Below, one piece after another: positions 11,070 through 21,657 of a stretch of DNA of 64,000 bases (its first letter is position 1; the number at the start of each line of letters is the position of its first letter). A program made the translations under genes and the position numbers. The stretch is from positions 8,685,001 through 8,749,000 of the forward strand of contig OX419756.1 in NCBI GenBank assembly GCA_948567375.1. Direction: 5' to 3'. This DNA is from Lunularia cruciata. Lineage: Eukaryota; Streptophyta; Marchantiopsida; Lunulariales; Lunulariaceae. The notes beneath the pieces are model-generated. The model was not told the origin of the DNA. It worked only from the letters and a program-made list of their open reading frames with translations, and made no database searches.

Positions 11070-13296
11070 TGTCGTGTTGTGATTTGCGTAGCCCGTAAAA
11101 AGTGACTTATCATAGTTTATCTCCATGTGAGTGGGGTAGGTTGCATGCTAGATCTGACGGATGAGATGTTGCCATGTGAGCCATCTATGTACATGTATGT
11201 GATTGGCCACGTGGGTTACAATCTTATCATGTTTGAGGGCTTTGATGAATAAAGATGAGGTCGAGTAGAGAGACGGGTGTGTTTAAGTTTAGAGAGTCTC
11301 GAGGAGAGAAGGAAGTTGGGAGAGAATTGTAGCAGAGAGCGAGTGTTAGAGCATCGGATGAAGTGTTCAAGCATGAGATGTCCCATGCTCCCGATCTGCG
11401 ACTCCCAAATCCTTTTCTCATCAGGCTTCAGATTTTACACCGTGACGACTTACGAGATTGGTTGGAAGCACGTTTCGGGGTGGTGTTTGTGGAGTCGGTG
11501 ATGGGAAACCCATATCCTATCGTCCTTCCTGTGCTTACTTATGAGAATGTCTGGGATTGACAATTTATGTCCTTCTATAGTTGGGGAATGCCTAAAATTT
11601 CGCTCATAAGCTTCAAGGTGGAGTTGTGGGGTCCATTTGTCAAAAAGTAAAAAGAGTAAAAGACAAATGTGCAAGATCTTGGGTCTCAAGGGGGGAATTC
11701 GGGAGTTTTTTGACGGTCAGGGAAGTTTTGGGGAGGGCATTCAAGCAATGAAGGACATCGTTGGAAAGAGGAGACAACAGGCTACAATTTTCAGACAAAA
11801 ATCACTCGATTTGAGCTGAGTATGAGAGGAATATGATCAATTGAGTGAAGGGGGGTTGAATTGATACCCAGGAGTACAAAGTAGTCAATTGACGGAGTTT
11901 CTTGAGACCTTTTCACTATGTGTGAAAGGGATTGGAGAGAAGACAATGTTCTTACAGTACTGAGCGAAATAGATTCCAGTTTTGGGTCAATCTAAAATCA
12001 GATCTAATTGATTGAAGTTGGAGCTTATGGGATGTAAGGTGTTGGAGAAGAGCTAATGATCAGGTTTGGAGTTTTGGTCACTCCCCATGTTGCAATTCTT
12101 GAAAATTCCTCATGAAAATTTCCAGAGTTGTTGGTGGATAGGTTTGGCTCCTCTATGTGAAACTTTCATGTGAATTCTTCTAATAGAGAAATCAGGGTCT
12201 TGGATCAAGTATACCTGGGTCTGTAGAGCTCACAAGTTGGCCCAGCTCAGGAATTGATCCACATCTGAAGACTGGAGTTGAATTAGGCTACAAAAATTTG
12301 CAGAAGTTTAGACAGAAACACAACTATCTATTATGGAAAATTTGATTGGTTCTAGATCTGTGAAGAGGGAGATCTGATGCAAAACATCCTGCTGAAAATA
12401 CTGTCATAAGCTCGGTAGAGCAAATTTTCCTTTCATCTTGATTGGATATCAAGTCTCATGTCCTATGACTATGATTGAGATTTTTAGGCTGCCAGAGTGT
12501 TTGTGAGGATTGAGTATATTTCTGAATCAGAAATTTGGGGAAAATTTGCCAAGATCCAGGAGCAAACCCTAAAAAGAAGATTTCAAAATTAGGGTGAAGT
12601 CCAAAGAAAACCTGGCCAACTTTGAGAGATTTTTAGGAGAGTTGTAGTGATCCGATTGAAGTGTATTTTATATCATTTGAAAGATTGTCTTACAGGCTTT
12701 CCATTGAATGCTAGATCACTTGAATCCAAGATATATATAAATAGTTACTTGCATATGAGCTGCACAGACTTTTCCCCATAAAAAAGACATAGAAAATCCC
12801 CACATGAACTAGAAATTTGTTAAGATCTGAAGTACAGATGGGAAGAGGCTTGGAGTACAGGTTGGACTGAGCTTGATGACAGAGCACAAAGGCTCTGAAG
12901 CTCTTTCCCAACAAAAAGTACAGAGAGTTGTTGCCTTTTTCTTGTGATTGGATCCTCTCTGTACTTGTATGCCTGTTTGTATGCCCAGTTGGCTTGGATT
13001 GGTGTGTGGGCGTTGCGCTTAGATTATTTCCTTCTAGGAGTGCTGTGTATTTCTCCTTGGTTATGTTGGAAGTGATGACCAGCAGACCAAGAGTGCATGT
13101 TGTGATGACAGGTCAGGTTGCCCGGTACTATCCTTCCCGATAGCAAGAATATTAGTCCTGAGAAAGGAGGGTTCCGGCAATAAGGGTCACATGTGTGTTT
13201 TGTCGAGCCATTACGGTTTACCTCTAGCCTCTGATCTGTAGTTTCCACAGCTAGGCACCCTGTGTGTTCCCAAAGAGAGAAAAGGAAAGTACGATA
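11070..13296 (+). repeat. 3' LTR of element B
   Basis: Same length and structure as the 5' LTR. It includes a TATA box at 12731-12743 and the duplicated unknown domain at 11378-11560 and 11637-11819. The last bases are ATA rather than ACA, so the terminal CA is mutated. The first ~600 bp holds a larger share of the differences between the LTRs than the rest. Confidence 0.95.
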
Positions 13297-13453
13297 CCGT
13301 CCACGCTCCCCCTTGAAGCGGTCGTGTTCCTCGATCCTGGAATCGAAGATTGCTCAATTCCATTGGTACTGGTCCACCCATGTGTGGCATTTCTGCCCGA
13401 TAATGTTGAGGTGGAACTTATCCTTCACCTCCACCTAATGCTCCTACTATTCT

Positions 13454-14044
13454 CTACGTACAAGCAATGGCTTCAAATACCGTGTGAGGATTTTGCACCA
13501 TGACTTCTTGGCAAATCCGCTCTTTCAACCCTCGTTTGAAATTGTCAAGAGCCTCTGCTAGACTCATGTTGGTAATTGCGACTTGTAGATCTAGAAATGC
13601 CTCCACATACTCTTGTACGTTATTCTTTTGTCTCAATCCCCATAGTCGGGTTTGAGCCATCTGCACAAAATCCACCGATTGGAAATTCTTTGGCAGTCCT
13701 TCTTGCATTGCTGTCCATGTGACCTCCCTTCTCTCTGCCAACATGGATTGTTCCCAAACATCATACCATATGAGGGCTTTATCGGTCAAGTATCCACATG
13801 CAAACACGCTTGCAACATTCTCTGTGATCTCTATTGAGAACAATTGGAAATATTGATTCATTCTCGAGATCCAATTTTCCACTACTCCCATCATACGCTG
13901 CCCCTTGTAAGGCTTGATGTTGCAGGTCATCTTTATCCGGAGTAGCAATGTGGCTTTATCGTTGATAGGGTTCGTAGGCACGTGTGCCTCTCCAAGTACT
14001 TCAGTCATAGGTACTAGGTTCTGAGACGGCTCTTCTTCTTGCAT
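13454..14044 (-). pseudogene. Family A gag (capsid region)
   Basis: A clean 196-residue frame matches the Retrotrans_gag type: MGVVENWISRMNQYFQLFSI, ALIWYDVWEQ, LPKNFQSVDFVQMAQTRLWG, VQEYVEAFLDLQVAITNMSL and ALDNFKRGLKERICQEVMVQ. The plus-strand copy at 37264-37569 is collinear. Downstream gag (proline-rich, then the zinc knuckle) is cut at 13297 by element B. It would form the particle shell. Confidence 0.9.
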
Positions 14045-14261
14045 GGCTTGATCGTTCTTGAGGATCTACACTTGACTTTGTAATGTCTCCATGGTCATCT
14101 TAATCTCTCAAAATTCATTCAACATCCCTTGCATTCCTTGCACCAGCTCTTGCAATTGCGGATCCATGGCTCTTGCAATACTCAATTGTTAATGTCTACT
14201 CCAATATAGAGTCAATATAATCACTCTGGAAGAGGCACGAACTATCAGAACTACCATTGGG

Positions 14262-14629
14262 ACCTTAGAAGCTATCACTCGTTGATAATACTCCTCACCA
14301 AAATTCCTAACCACAAAATCTCTAAACATCACTTTTGGTCTCACTACATAATGGACTTCTACTTGAGTGTTGAAAGGAGAGGATTTGGGACATTCATATC
14401 CATATTATCATAATAGAATGTAGATTGTCAAATCCCACTCTCTATCATATATCACCACAGGTAGCATCACCGGGTTTGGTGAGTTCATCACTCTGTCCAT
14501 GAATTCTGCACCAAAGTGATAAACTAGCGATACCCTCATTTGCTCGCGCAGGATGTACATAACCTTGATGTGGAATGGGTTTGAGAATGGAAAGCTAGGT
14601 GCGGGAAATTGTCCTCCCGGCGCATCCAT
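14262..14629 (-). pseudogene. Family A leader ORF: two copies of the unknown domain also found in the B LTR
   Basis: On the minus strand 14408-14629 encodes SFPFSNPFHIKVMYILREQM, then YHFGAEFMDRVMNSPNPVML and YDREWDLTIYILL. After two in-frame stops the same frame encodes SPFNTQVEVHYVVRPKVMFR and DFVVRNFGEEYYQRVIASKV. Both halves share the F-G-x-E-[FY]-x-x-x-V core, so the domain is duplicated. It lies between the primer site and gag and could be a gag N-terminal extension. The first copy aligns well with 3160-3342 of the B LTR, including NPF-I, FG--F---VM-NP-P--LPV--Y---WD. Function unknown. Confidence 0.5.
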
Positions 14630-14756
14630 CCCATCCGCTCTCTAAATTCCTTCCTAAGTCTAGCAATTACTCTATGTTCTCCACCTCAAATTACTTAGTT
14701 TCAGTGGTTCATGCTATTCCAAGAGGGGTGATCCACTCTCTTGGACTAAAACACTC

Positions 14757-14768
14757 ACTCTGATACCA
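14757..14768 (-). promoter_or_regulatory. Primer-binding site of family A (initiator Met tRNA)
   Basis: The minus strand reads TGGTATCAGAGT one base after the LTR end. TGGTATCAGAG is the standard plant initiator-methionine tRNA primer site. It fixes the orientation of element A and the inner LTR end. Confidence 0.85.
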
Positions 14769-14769
14769 T

Positions 14770-15513
14770 TGTAATACTCCGAGGACAAGAGAAGAGAGAA
14801 AACACAAATTTCACACTCAAACATTCGATGCTCCAAAGGAGCACCTTCTCTTTATTATATAGACAAAGAGGATCTCCTCCAAGGAAGCTCCACCATAGGA
14901 TTAGGGACACAGATAGGTGACATGTCAACAAGCTCCACCCTTGGATTAATTACTTGGATGGGTGACATGTCTGGTCTAGGTCCTATCTGGTTGGTCAAAC
15001 AAGCTTTGACCGGAGGGAATCTTTTAGGGAATCTTCCTATAGGAATCTCATAATCACGTGAGTAAGGTACCATTGGAAAGCTCTTGATGAGACAAATCAA
15101 GGGGGAGCAAAGGCCAGCCTTTCATCCATTGGGGGGGGGGGGGAATCTGCACATTTTTGAGGCCTAATTCATCTACTTAGGCCTCCAAAATTGCCTTCAA
15201 AGATTTCAAGCATATTTTGGTTCTTACTCTATTAGTAGAAGTCCCCTTTTGGTGATACCTCTTTCTAATCTGTTTAGTCCATCATGTGTAACATTCTTCC
15301 AAATGTTACCAAACCAATTCTCATCTTTTAATCATATGTCTAGCTATTGGTTCTAAGGTTCTCAAGTCTATTTCGGTTTCTGCCCTATTAGTAGAAGTAC
15401 TCTTTTGGTGATACTTCTATCTTATCTATTTTGACCATCATGTATAACATCATTCTAGATGTTACCAAACCAAATTTCACATTTAGATCATATGGCTAGC
15501 TCTTGGTATTACA
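14770..15513 (-). repeat. 5' LTR of the minus-strand family A element
   Basis: 744 bp with inverted ends TGTAATAC...GTATTACA. It is homologous to 34192-34929, 35296-36030 and 40958-41547. On the minus strand it contains a TATA-like TCTATATAATAAAG. A run of 13 G at 15131-15143 corresponds to runs of different length in the other copies. Confidence 0.92.
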
Positions 15514-17660
15514 CCTTGCTGCACCTTGAGTCCACCCTCGCTCTCCTCACTGGACTCTTCACTCCGCAAGGTTAATTTCACCTCTTCTTCCTCCAACCCC
15601 TCCAATGTGGACTCGGCTTTGCCTTCTAATTTGACCTCCTCTTTTAGTGCAATCCTTTGGACTTGCTTTCCTTCTCTCTATCTAAACTTCTTAATTTCCG
15701 GGGCTGCACTAGTGAGCTCTCTACCTTGGGTTGACTTCTCTTCTTCTTGCTAGGCGGGAGCACCGCCACCTTTGGATCTTATGCCATTCTCACATAATGA
15801 TTGTCATTACTTCTCAATTGCCAAATGTGCTATTGCTCCTTGTCATTGGCTTCTTGACACAGATCGGGATGGAAAATGCAAGACAACCTTCTTCTTCTCA
15901 TTGCTACTTAACAAATTCAGTCCAAGGTAGAAATGCACTACAAAAGAAACAAAGTAGTGTGGTGGTGTCAAAGTCCTCCAATTCAACACCATCTGCCTTG
16001 TTCTTTGATAAAAACACTTTGCCCAATTGATTGGCTCTCTTGTAAACATCTTGTGGAAGAACACCGCCTGCTGCTTTGTAACGTAGGTTGTGGGCTCGGA
16101 TTTGAACAATGCCATCATCACCCCTACAATACTTCTTTGCATTGGGTCTCGATAATTCTCCACCTTGTATCCATTCTTTGTGCGCTTTGAGGTGAACAAA
16201 TTTCTAACCTCTTGGGTTTCTTCTACGACTTCTCCCTTCTCCAAGAATATGGCCCCATGCTCTTCCCCACTCTCTCTTCCTAACACTAGTCTCCAATCCG
16301 ACTCTGTCCATTAAGCTGGATTTCCTCTCTTCTCCACTATCACCACCTCATCTACATACTTATTGGCTGTGATCTCTACCATGAAATTGGGAAAACTCAA
16401 GTTCAAATTCCATGCGAGGAAAGTAATGCAAACATTACTAAGGACTTTGATGCAAGCCATCACATCTAACCTCTTAATCACTAAGTTTCTTGATGCTAGT
16501 GCAGGGCACTTCCTGATTCCCTTCATTCTACTCTCTTTTGTGATGTACTTTTGAAAAACAATTTTCCCATCCCTGGACTTGCAACTCTCAATCCCTTTGA
16601 ATTCTTCCCTACTTCACTCACTACCACTCCTCTTCCTTGATCTCCCTCAAGATGACTCCACAAAGGCAAAGGAAATTCACTTGTCATTTGTATCCTTCTT
16701 GATTTGGAACCTAACTTTATAGTCCAATGTTCCTCAGTCATTCTCTAAATGCTTGTCTACAGAGAAATCACACCTTCTGCATGCACTTCTCTTGTCATTG
16801 TCAATTTCTCCCACTCATGCTTTTGTTGATTTTGTGTGTGGTACAATTCTTGAATTTCAGACCCGACGGAAATTCATTACTATGTCTTTGCATCAGGTTG
16901 ATCACCCTGAGGTGAAGTCTCCTTACTCGGGTTGAACTTTGACAGATCCAATCCGAGTACTTTGTGTTTGACACAAAGTCACTTTACTTTGGGTTACAAA
17001 CCAGACACAATTCTTCTCCTGCTAATGCCATTTGGGTTCAACACAACTTTGTTTGTACACTTCTTCTTCCAAATAGAACAAAAACTTAAATAAAAACAAA
17101 AAATGTGGGTACCACACTTCTAGTAAGGCATAAAATACATCCAGACTTTTGGCGTCTTGGTACTTGCTAAGGTCAAATTATGAATTTGACTTCCAAGGGA
17201 ACTTTGCAATTTAGATCTCTATCAAAGAGAGCTTGGAGAGTCAAAAGTGATGGTACTTCTTCTATTACACACTCCAAAGGGCTCTCAAGAAGGAAGTATT
17301 GTGAATACTTTCCTCAACTTGTGATTAAATAGCACTCTCTGTGGTTTATTAGTAGAAACCCTCCCTGGTATATTGTAGAAGAATAAGCAAGTGCACTCTT
17401 CTTGAAGTTGATGGATTAGTTAAGTCTTTGAGGAAGATGGATGTCACTTGCATGCAAGTTCAACACTTGTATGAGTAACTCATATTCCAAAAATATTTTT
17501 CTATCAAGAGAATGTGACTCTTCTTATTGATCAAAGATCTCTTGATAGCACATCTCTTATTTCTCTTTACTACTCTCAACTCATGAGGTGTCTAAATGGC
17601 TCCTAGGTCCCTAGACAACATTCATTGCCTTGCACAACTTCACTTCTGGGCACTCCAAGA
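15514..17660 (-). pseudogene. Unknown accessory ORF of a W-type retroelement (copy 1)
   Basis: Minus-strand frames at 16523-16741, 16311-16526 and 15843-16286 are consecutive pieces of one decayed reading frame. The best part is 15843-16286: VRNLFTSKRTKNGYKVENYR, then ALFKSEPTTYVTKQQAVFFH and INWAKCFYQRTRQMVLNW. It is homologous to the frame at 45345-46021 (KYAKTRNGWKVNVYND, KLFKST, DWIKMFYHCAWEM). I do not recognise a named family. The frame lies on the internal side of a W LTR with a primer-site-like sequence at 17670-17683, so it is retroelement cargo, not a host gene. 16750-17660 holds no frame I can support. Confidence 0.45.
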
Positions 17661-17669
17661 AGTGTATCC

Positions 17670-17683
17670 CAAGTAGTGGCACC
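17670..17683 (-). promoter_or_regulatory. Primer-binding-site-like sequence beside a W LTR
   Basis: The minus strand reads CTTTGGTGCCACTA beside the LTR end (GATATCACA). A similar sequence, TTTTTGGCACCACTAAC, is beside the other W LTR at about 26940-26955. The TGG-start and position fit a primer site; the tRNA is not assigned. Confidence 0.4.
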
Positions 17684-18516
17684 AAAGAGAATGTGATATC
17701 TCAATGTCATTGACTTGTAGTATAATATATAAGAACAAGTTTTTCCCACAATGATATTGTTTGGAAATGCTTGGAAGTGAAGTGAAACACACACTTGTCA
17801 CCAAATCTCAATTTGTTTATTTTGTCCTATTTAACCTCTTTGGCAAAAACCACTCCTAGAAGAGGGTAGTGTCATCCTTTATGGTGCACAACAACAAAAA
17901 GAAAATCATCAAACTAATCAATCCCTTGCTAAAATCTAGCCAAGATTGCTCCCAAAGGTGATGGTTCATTCAACTCCAAGTGCCATTCTATTCCAAAGAT
18001 GCAATATGTTCTAATGTTTTCTACCCTTTCTAGAGGGCACAACTTGTAGAATTGATCCTTTTGTTACTTCTTATCTAAAAATTTTGAATCCATGGTATTG
18101 CCTGCATATTGAGCTTCACAATCCACTTGTTGCACTTCAATTCACACCTTGATCAGGGGTGAATACCCACTTGGCACTAAGCATTGAAGGCCTATTGTGA
18201 AATTCCTCATCTTTACTCTGGATAAGATATTGAAACATGCAAAGAAGTGGGAGCACTCTTTACTTGAAATCAAAGCTTGTATTCCAAAAGAATGAGTGAA
18301 CAAACACAAGTGCCAATAGCACTCTGCCTTATATACAAACTTGGCTTCAAGCCAAAGGGAATAGAATCCCAAGTGAATCCTAAATAAAATCTTAGTTTAA
18401 CTTGTCCATCACTAATTCTATTATCCTAATCTTATCTTATCCTAATCATTTGTAGAATGATTTGGCTCCTACACATGCCAAGGGAGATATTGGACCTATG
18501 AGCTTGTTTGTGTGAC
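17684..18516 (-). repeat. W-type LTR (copy 1)
   Basis: It is homologous in patches to 26960-28042: the inner end (AATATATAAGAACAAG...TCCCACAATGATATTGTTTGG), a central ATGGTGCACAA segment, and CAAAGCTTGTATTCCA before a TATA-like TATATAAGGC on the minus strand. The outer boundary (TGTCACACAAAC on minus, near 18516) is tentative. Confidence 0.45.
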
Positions 18517-19044
18517 AGCCCAACAAGTATCACTTTTGCAGTAATCAATTAGTAATTTTTTGTTCCCATAGAGATATTGGTCAGAAATGGCCAAATACAA
18601 AGTAAAGACCAAGAAAGAGCATGAACATATCTTGAGATTACAAATAAATGTAATTTTGGGATCCCAAGAGATTGAGTTATAGGAGCCTCTAATGACTGAA
18701 GCCACAAGCAATAAGAAGAAGAAGACCACAAGCCTGAAGAAGGAAGTCACTATCTTGCCAATCCTGATCAAGGAAAGAAGTTAAAGGTAATATGTAGGAA
18801 ACCGACTAGTGATGGGAAACAAGAAAAGCTGGCTCCCTTGAGAATGAGAGGCTCAATGTCCAAAGGAAAGGTGGTTGTTAGAGAAGAGGCACCCAAAGAT
18901 ACAAATGTCATCAACATTGATATTGACTCTTCTAGATCCCAAGACAATCTATTGTTCCTATTAAGACCAATCAAGACATTTGTTGAATCTCCATGGAAGG
19001 AAGGAGATTAGGGGCAAGTCTAATGTTGACAATGCAAGACAAAA
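18517..19044. other. Unassigned AT-rich intergenic or TE-derived DNA
   Basis: Short minus-strand frames here (60-91 residues) show no recognisable motif and are low in complexity. I see no gene, repeat boundary or RNA. Confidence 0.3.
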
Positions 19045-19438
19045 GACACATACCAAGGAGAGAAATAGGAGAATAGAAGATAATATTAGGACACTTGGGT
19101 GTGGGAAACTCTGAATGCCTAGCATGATCTTTGGCATTGGCATTTATAAGGAGCATACAAGACCCTTGAGAAGCTTCTCAAGAAGCTTTCTTGAGCTACT
19201 TTCTTGGAGTGGAAGCCAAGTTAATCGGGAAGCTTCTCAAAAAGCTTTCTTCTAGAAGCTATCAACTTGGCATGCAAGTTGAGCTAGTTGGAAAACTTCT
19301 AGAAGCTATCTATTTAGAGTGCAAGCTAAGCTAGCCAAGAAGCTTCCTAGATAATTTGGAATATTCTAAGCTAATTTGGCCTATTCACTATTTTGATAGC
19401 CCTAACTAACTTTATTGCTAAATTCCATATTGTTACAT
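19045..19438 (-). repeat. Z-type LTR with heat-shock-element-like array (copy 1)
   Basis: The minus strand begins TGTAACAATATGGA at 19438. It contains repeated GAAGCTTC and related blocks (e.g. 19170-19177, and AGAAGCTTTC, CTAGAAGCT, GGAATATTC), then a TATA box TATAAATG on the minus strand near 19144. Homologous copies are at 36826-37230 and 51462-51964. It abuts the truncated chromodomain end of element E and may be that element's 3' LTR or an unrelated insertion. Confidence 0.65.
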
Positions 19439-19439
19439 A

Positions 19440-20260
19440 TTCCTCCAAGGATACAATTAACTTCATACTCCTCATGATCATTGATAGGGATGGGAGGAGG
19501 AGGTTGGACACAAGAGAAAAAAATAGGATGGGTTAAGAACAATGGGTTTTTACTTGAGAATCTGAAAGATAGGACAAGGCAAGGCAAGTTGATAAGCAAT
19601 AAGAGAGATGATTTAGATGACATCAAAAGGGTGAGTTTACAAACTTAGGTATCAAGTGGGAGGGTTAGGTAACTAGATGGAGCATGACCTTATCATCAAC
19701 TTGAGAGGTAAGATTATGATGATGGTGGTCCACATATTTTTTGCCAATTTTGAGCAACAAGGAGATGAGATTTGGCTTGTTGGTGGGATTGGGATATGGT
19801 GGTCAAGAAAGTGGAAGTATGAGGGACCTGAGATGGAGGAGGAGCAAGAAGGGAATCTAAAACAAGTGGATCTTGGCCAAAATTAAGAAAGGAAAGAGAG
19901 AATCCAGTGCTTACTTATTTGGAATTATTGTATACAAACTCCACAACTACAAGACATTCATCTTAATTGGTATGGTGGATGTTGACAAAGACATAAAGCA
20001 TATCCTCCAAGGTGCAATTTGCATGTTTAGTTTGTCCATCAATTTGGGGATGACAAGCCATGGACAAAGCAAAGCTATTGGTGGGCTAATGCATCATTGC
20101 TCTTGGCAGACTGGTCTTGCATGTGACTCCATCTCTATCTTGTGTTCCTCCAAGGTGACTTCCTTCAGATCCTTGTAATTGAAAGCAAACACATGAATGA
20201 ACTTGCGGAAAATCTCCTCAAATCTCACCTTCTCCTCTTGGTAACATTTGGACTATACTT
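19440..20260 (-). pseudogene. Element E RT N-terminus fused by deletion to integrase and chromodomain remnants
   Basis: About 20220-20085 encodes EEIFRKFIHVFAFNYKDLKE, VTLEEHKIEMESHARPV, the conserved start of gypsy reverse transcriptase. Directly downstream, about 20080-19870 encodes FALSMACHPQIDGQTKHANC and EDMLYVF, then VEFVYNNSK, which is integrase after the second Asp. The palm, RNase H and most of integrase are gone. Later pieces include PPPPIPINDHEEYEVNCIL (about 19500-19450), the start of a chromodomain. Stops interrupt it throughout. Confidence 0.7.
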
Positions 20261-20446
20261 GAGGGTAGATAATCTCCTCTCTATCTCCTCAAGTATCAAT
20301 GGTGATTTATCTAGGTCTTTCAAAACCTATGGCTTAGGTGCAAAATCCATAGCACACAAAGGATACACATCTAAATTAGATTTAAATTCATCCTCCTTTG
20401 TGGAAGTCTTCTCCTCTATGCTTGTGTCCACACCCTAAGCTCCTTC

Positions 20447-21058
20447 TTAAAAATCTTGTTCCCAATAATCAGAAGATGGTGTATCTGAATGTGAAGTGTT
20501 GGTGGTGTTAGTCATAGGAATTGTGACTCTATGGATTAATGGCCCAATCCTCAAGCACCCTTTGTACCATTGATTAGTTGTGCATGCTGCTCTCAACCAT
20601 GGCCTCTCAAGAAGTAAGTCATAGTTTGAATCCTTCAAGACTTGGAAAGTCATGAGATTTTGAACTCCCATAATTGAAACTACCACCTTATCCATCACCC
20701 CTACTAGTCAAACTTGTAATTTTTCTGCCACCCTCACCACAAATGTTGAAGGTCTGGAAGGTATCATATCCAACTTCTTCATCAACCTCTTTGACATGGC
20801 ATTCATTGTTGATCCTCCATTAATAAGTGCATCCTTGATGTTTTGACCATTCACTCTCTTGGAAGCATATTCACAAGCCTCCCATGGTGCTGGTTTGGCA
20901 TCCACCACCCCCATTGAAATTTGAGCTTTTTTTGTCTTCTTCTTCTTGCTCCTTGTAGAACTCAAACCACCTCTAAGCTCCTTTCTCAAAGTAGGGTTCA
21001 AAATGATTAGTTGACCCATTGTGATGTTATCCTTGTGACTCCCAACATCCTCCAACAC
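20447..21058 (-). pseudogene. Element E aspartic protease
   Basis: The frame at 20708-21058 contains IKDALINGGSTMNAMSKRLM, corresponding to the retropepsin active-site segment, but with N-G-G where D-x-G is expected. The next frame (20447-20698) contains VLKDSNYDLLLERPWLRAAC, matching the Y-D-[IL]-[IL]-L-G-R-P-W-L-R motif. The missing catalytic Asp and the stop near 20705 show it is dead. Confidence 0.75.
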
Positions 21059-21657
21059 ATTATAGTTCCATTGTTGCTTTGAGATAAAAAAAAGTCCTCC
21101 ATCCTCAACTTCTTGCTTGGATTATTTGTTGTTCATGGTGTTGATGTGTGAGAACTCCTAGTAGACATAGGAGTATCCTTACTAGGATTAAATCCTTGAG
21201 AAGAGTGTACATCCTCTACAAAATGAGCTCTCTTCTTCTCTTGTGCCAAAAGTTCCAAATTAAGACCTTTGGAATTTGAGCACTCCTCCTTCTCATACTT
21301 GCTCTCAATCATATCTATGGATGTTATCCCCTTACCTTGTTTGGATTAGAAGCCACTTGGGTTTCACTACCTCCCTCTTTCCCTCTATTGGCTCTTTAAT
21401 AACTCCTTCCTCCGTGGTAAGTGGAATTTGGGCAATTCCTTTGGATGTGGCTTCTTCCTCCACAACCAGAACAATTCCTATCATTGAAATTTTTGGTTGG
21501 TTGGCCTTCTCTATATGGATAACTTCTATAACTTTGGGACTCTCCCTACATTGTGATCCACCTCTCTCTTCTTCCATAGTTGCACAACATTGATCTTGAG
21601 ATCTGCAAGTTGTTTTGTGATGGTTTGAAGTGGATCTTTTGGTGGAGGTGCAAAAGC

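Larger units (their letters stand above)
2852..13296 (+). mobile_element. Family B Ty3/gypsy element, nearly complete
   Basis: Two direct repeats of equal length, 2852-5078 and 11070-13296 (2227 bp each), flank gag, protease, reverse transcriptase, RNase H and integrase on the plus strand. The LTRs start TGTCGT and end ACGACA (5' copy) or ACGATA (3' copy), an inverted terminal repeat. The flanks are CCGT at 2848-2851 and CCGT at 13297-13300, a 4-bp target duplication in family A gag. By eye about 40-50 substitutions and no indels separate the LTRs, so insertion was fairly recent. The coding region has a few lesions: stops at 5479, 6452 and 7123, and frameshifts near 6280, 6950 and 10330. The copy is non-autonomous but little decayed. 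Confidence 0.95.
1..15513 (-). mobile_element. Family A Ty3/gypsy chromovirus, interrupted and running off the left edge
   Basis: On the minus strand the order is LTR (14770-15513), primer-binding site, leader, gag, zinc knuckle, protease, reverse transcriptase, RNase H and integrase, the Ty3/gypsy order. The 3' LTR lies beyond position 1. The element is split inside gag by the B element (2852-13296): the gag halves at 2746-2851 and 13297-14044 join logically, and an uninterrupted plus-strand relative at 37680-37735 shows the original site. Stops and frameshifts are scattered through every domain, so this copy is dead. The chromovirus assignment rests on the chromodomain seen in the plus-strand copy at 40762-40944. 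Confidence 0.9.

Noticed and set aside
18142-19156. Cluster of 60-91-codon minus-strand frames as a membrane-protein gene
   Set aside because: Hydrophobic runs come from T-rich composition; overlapping frames, no motifs, and the region merges into a Z LTR.
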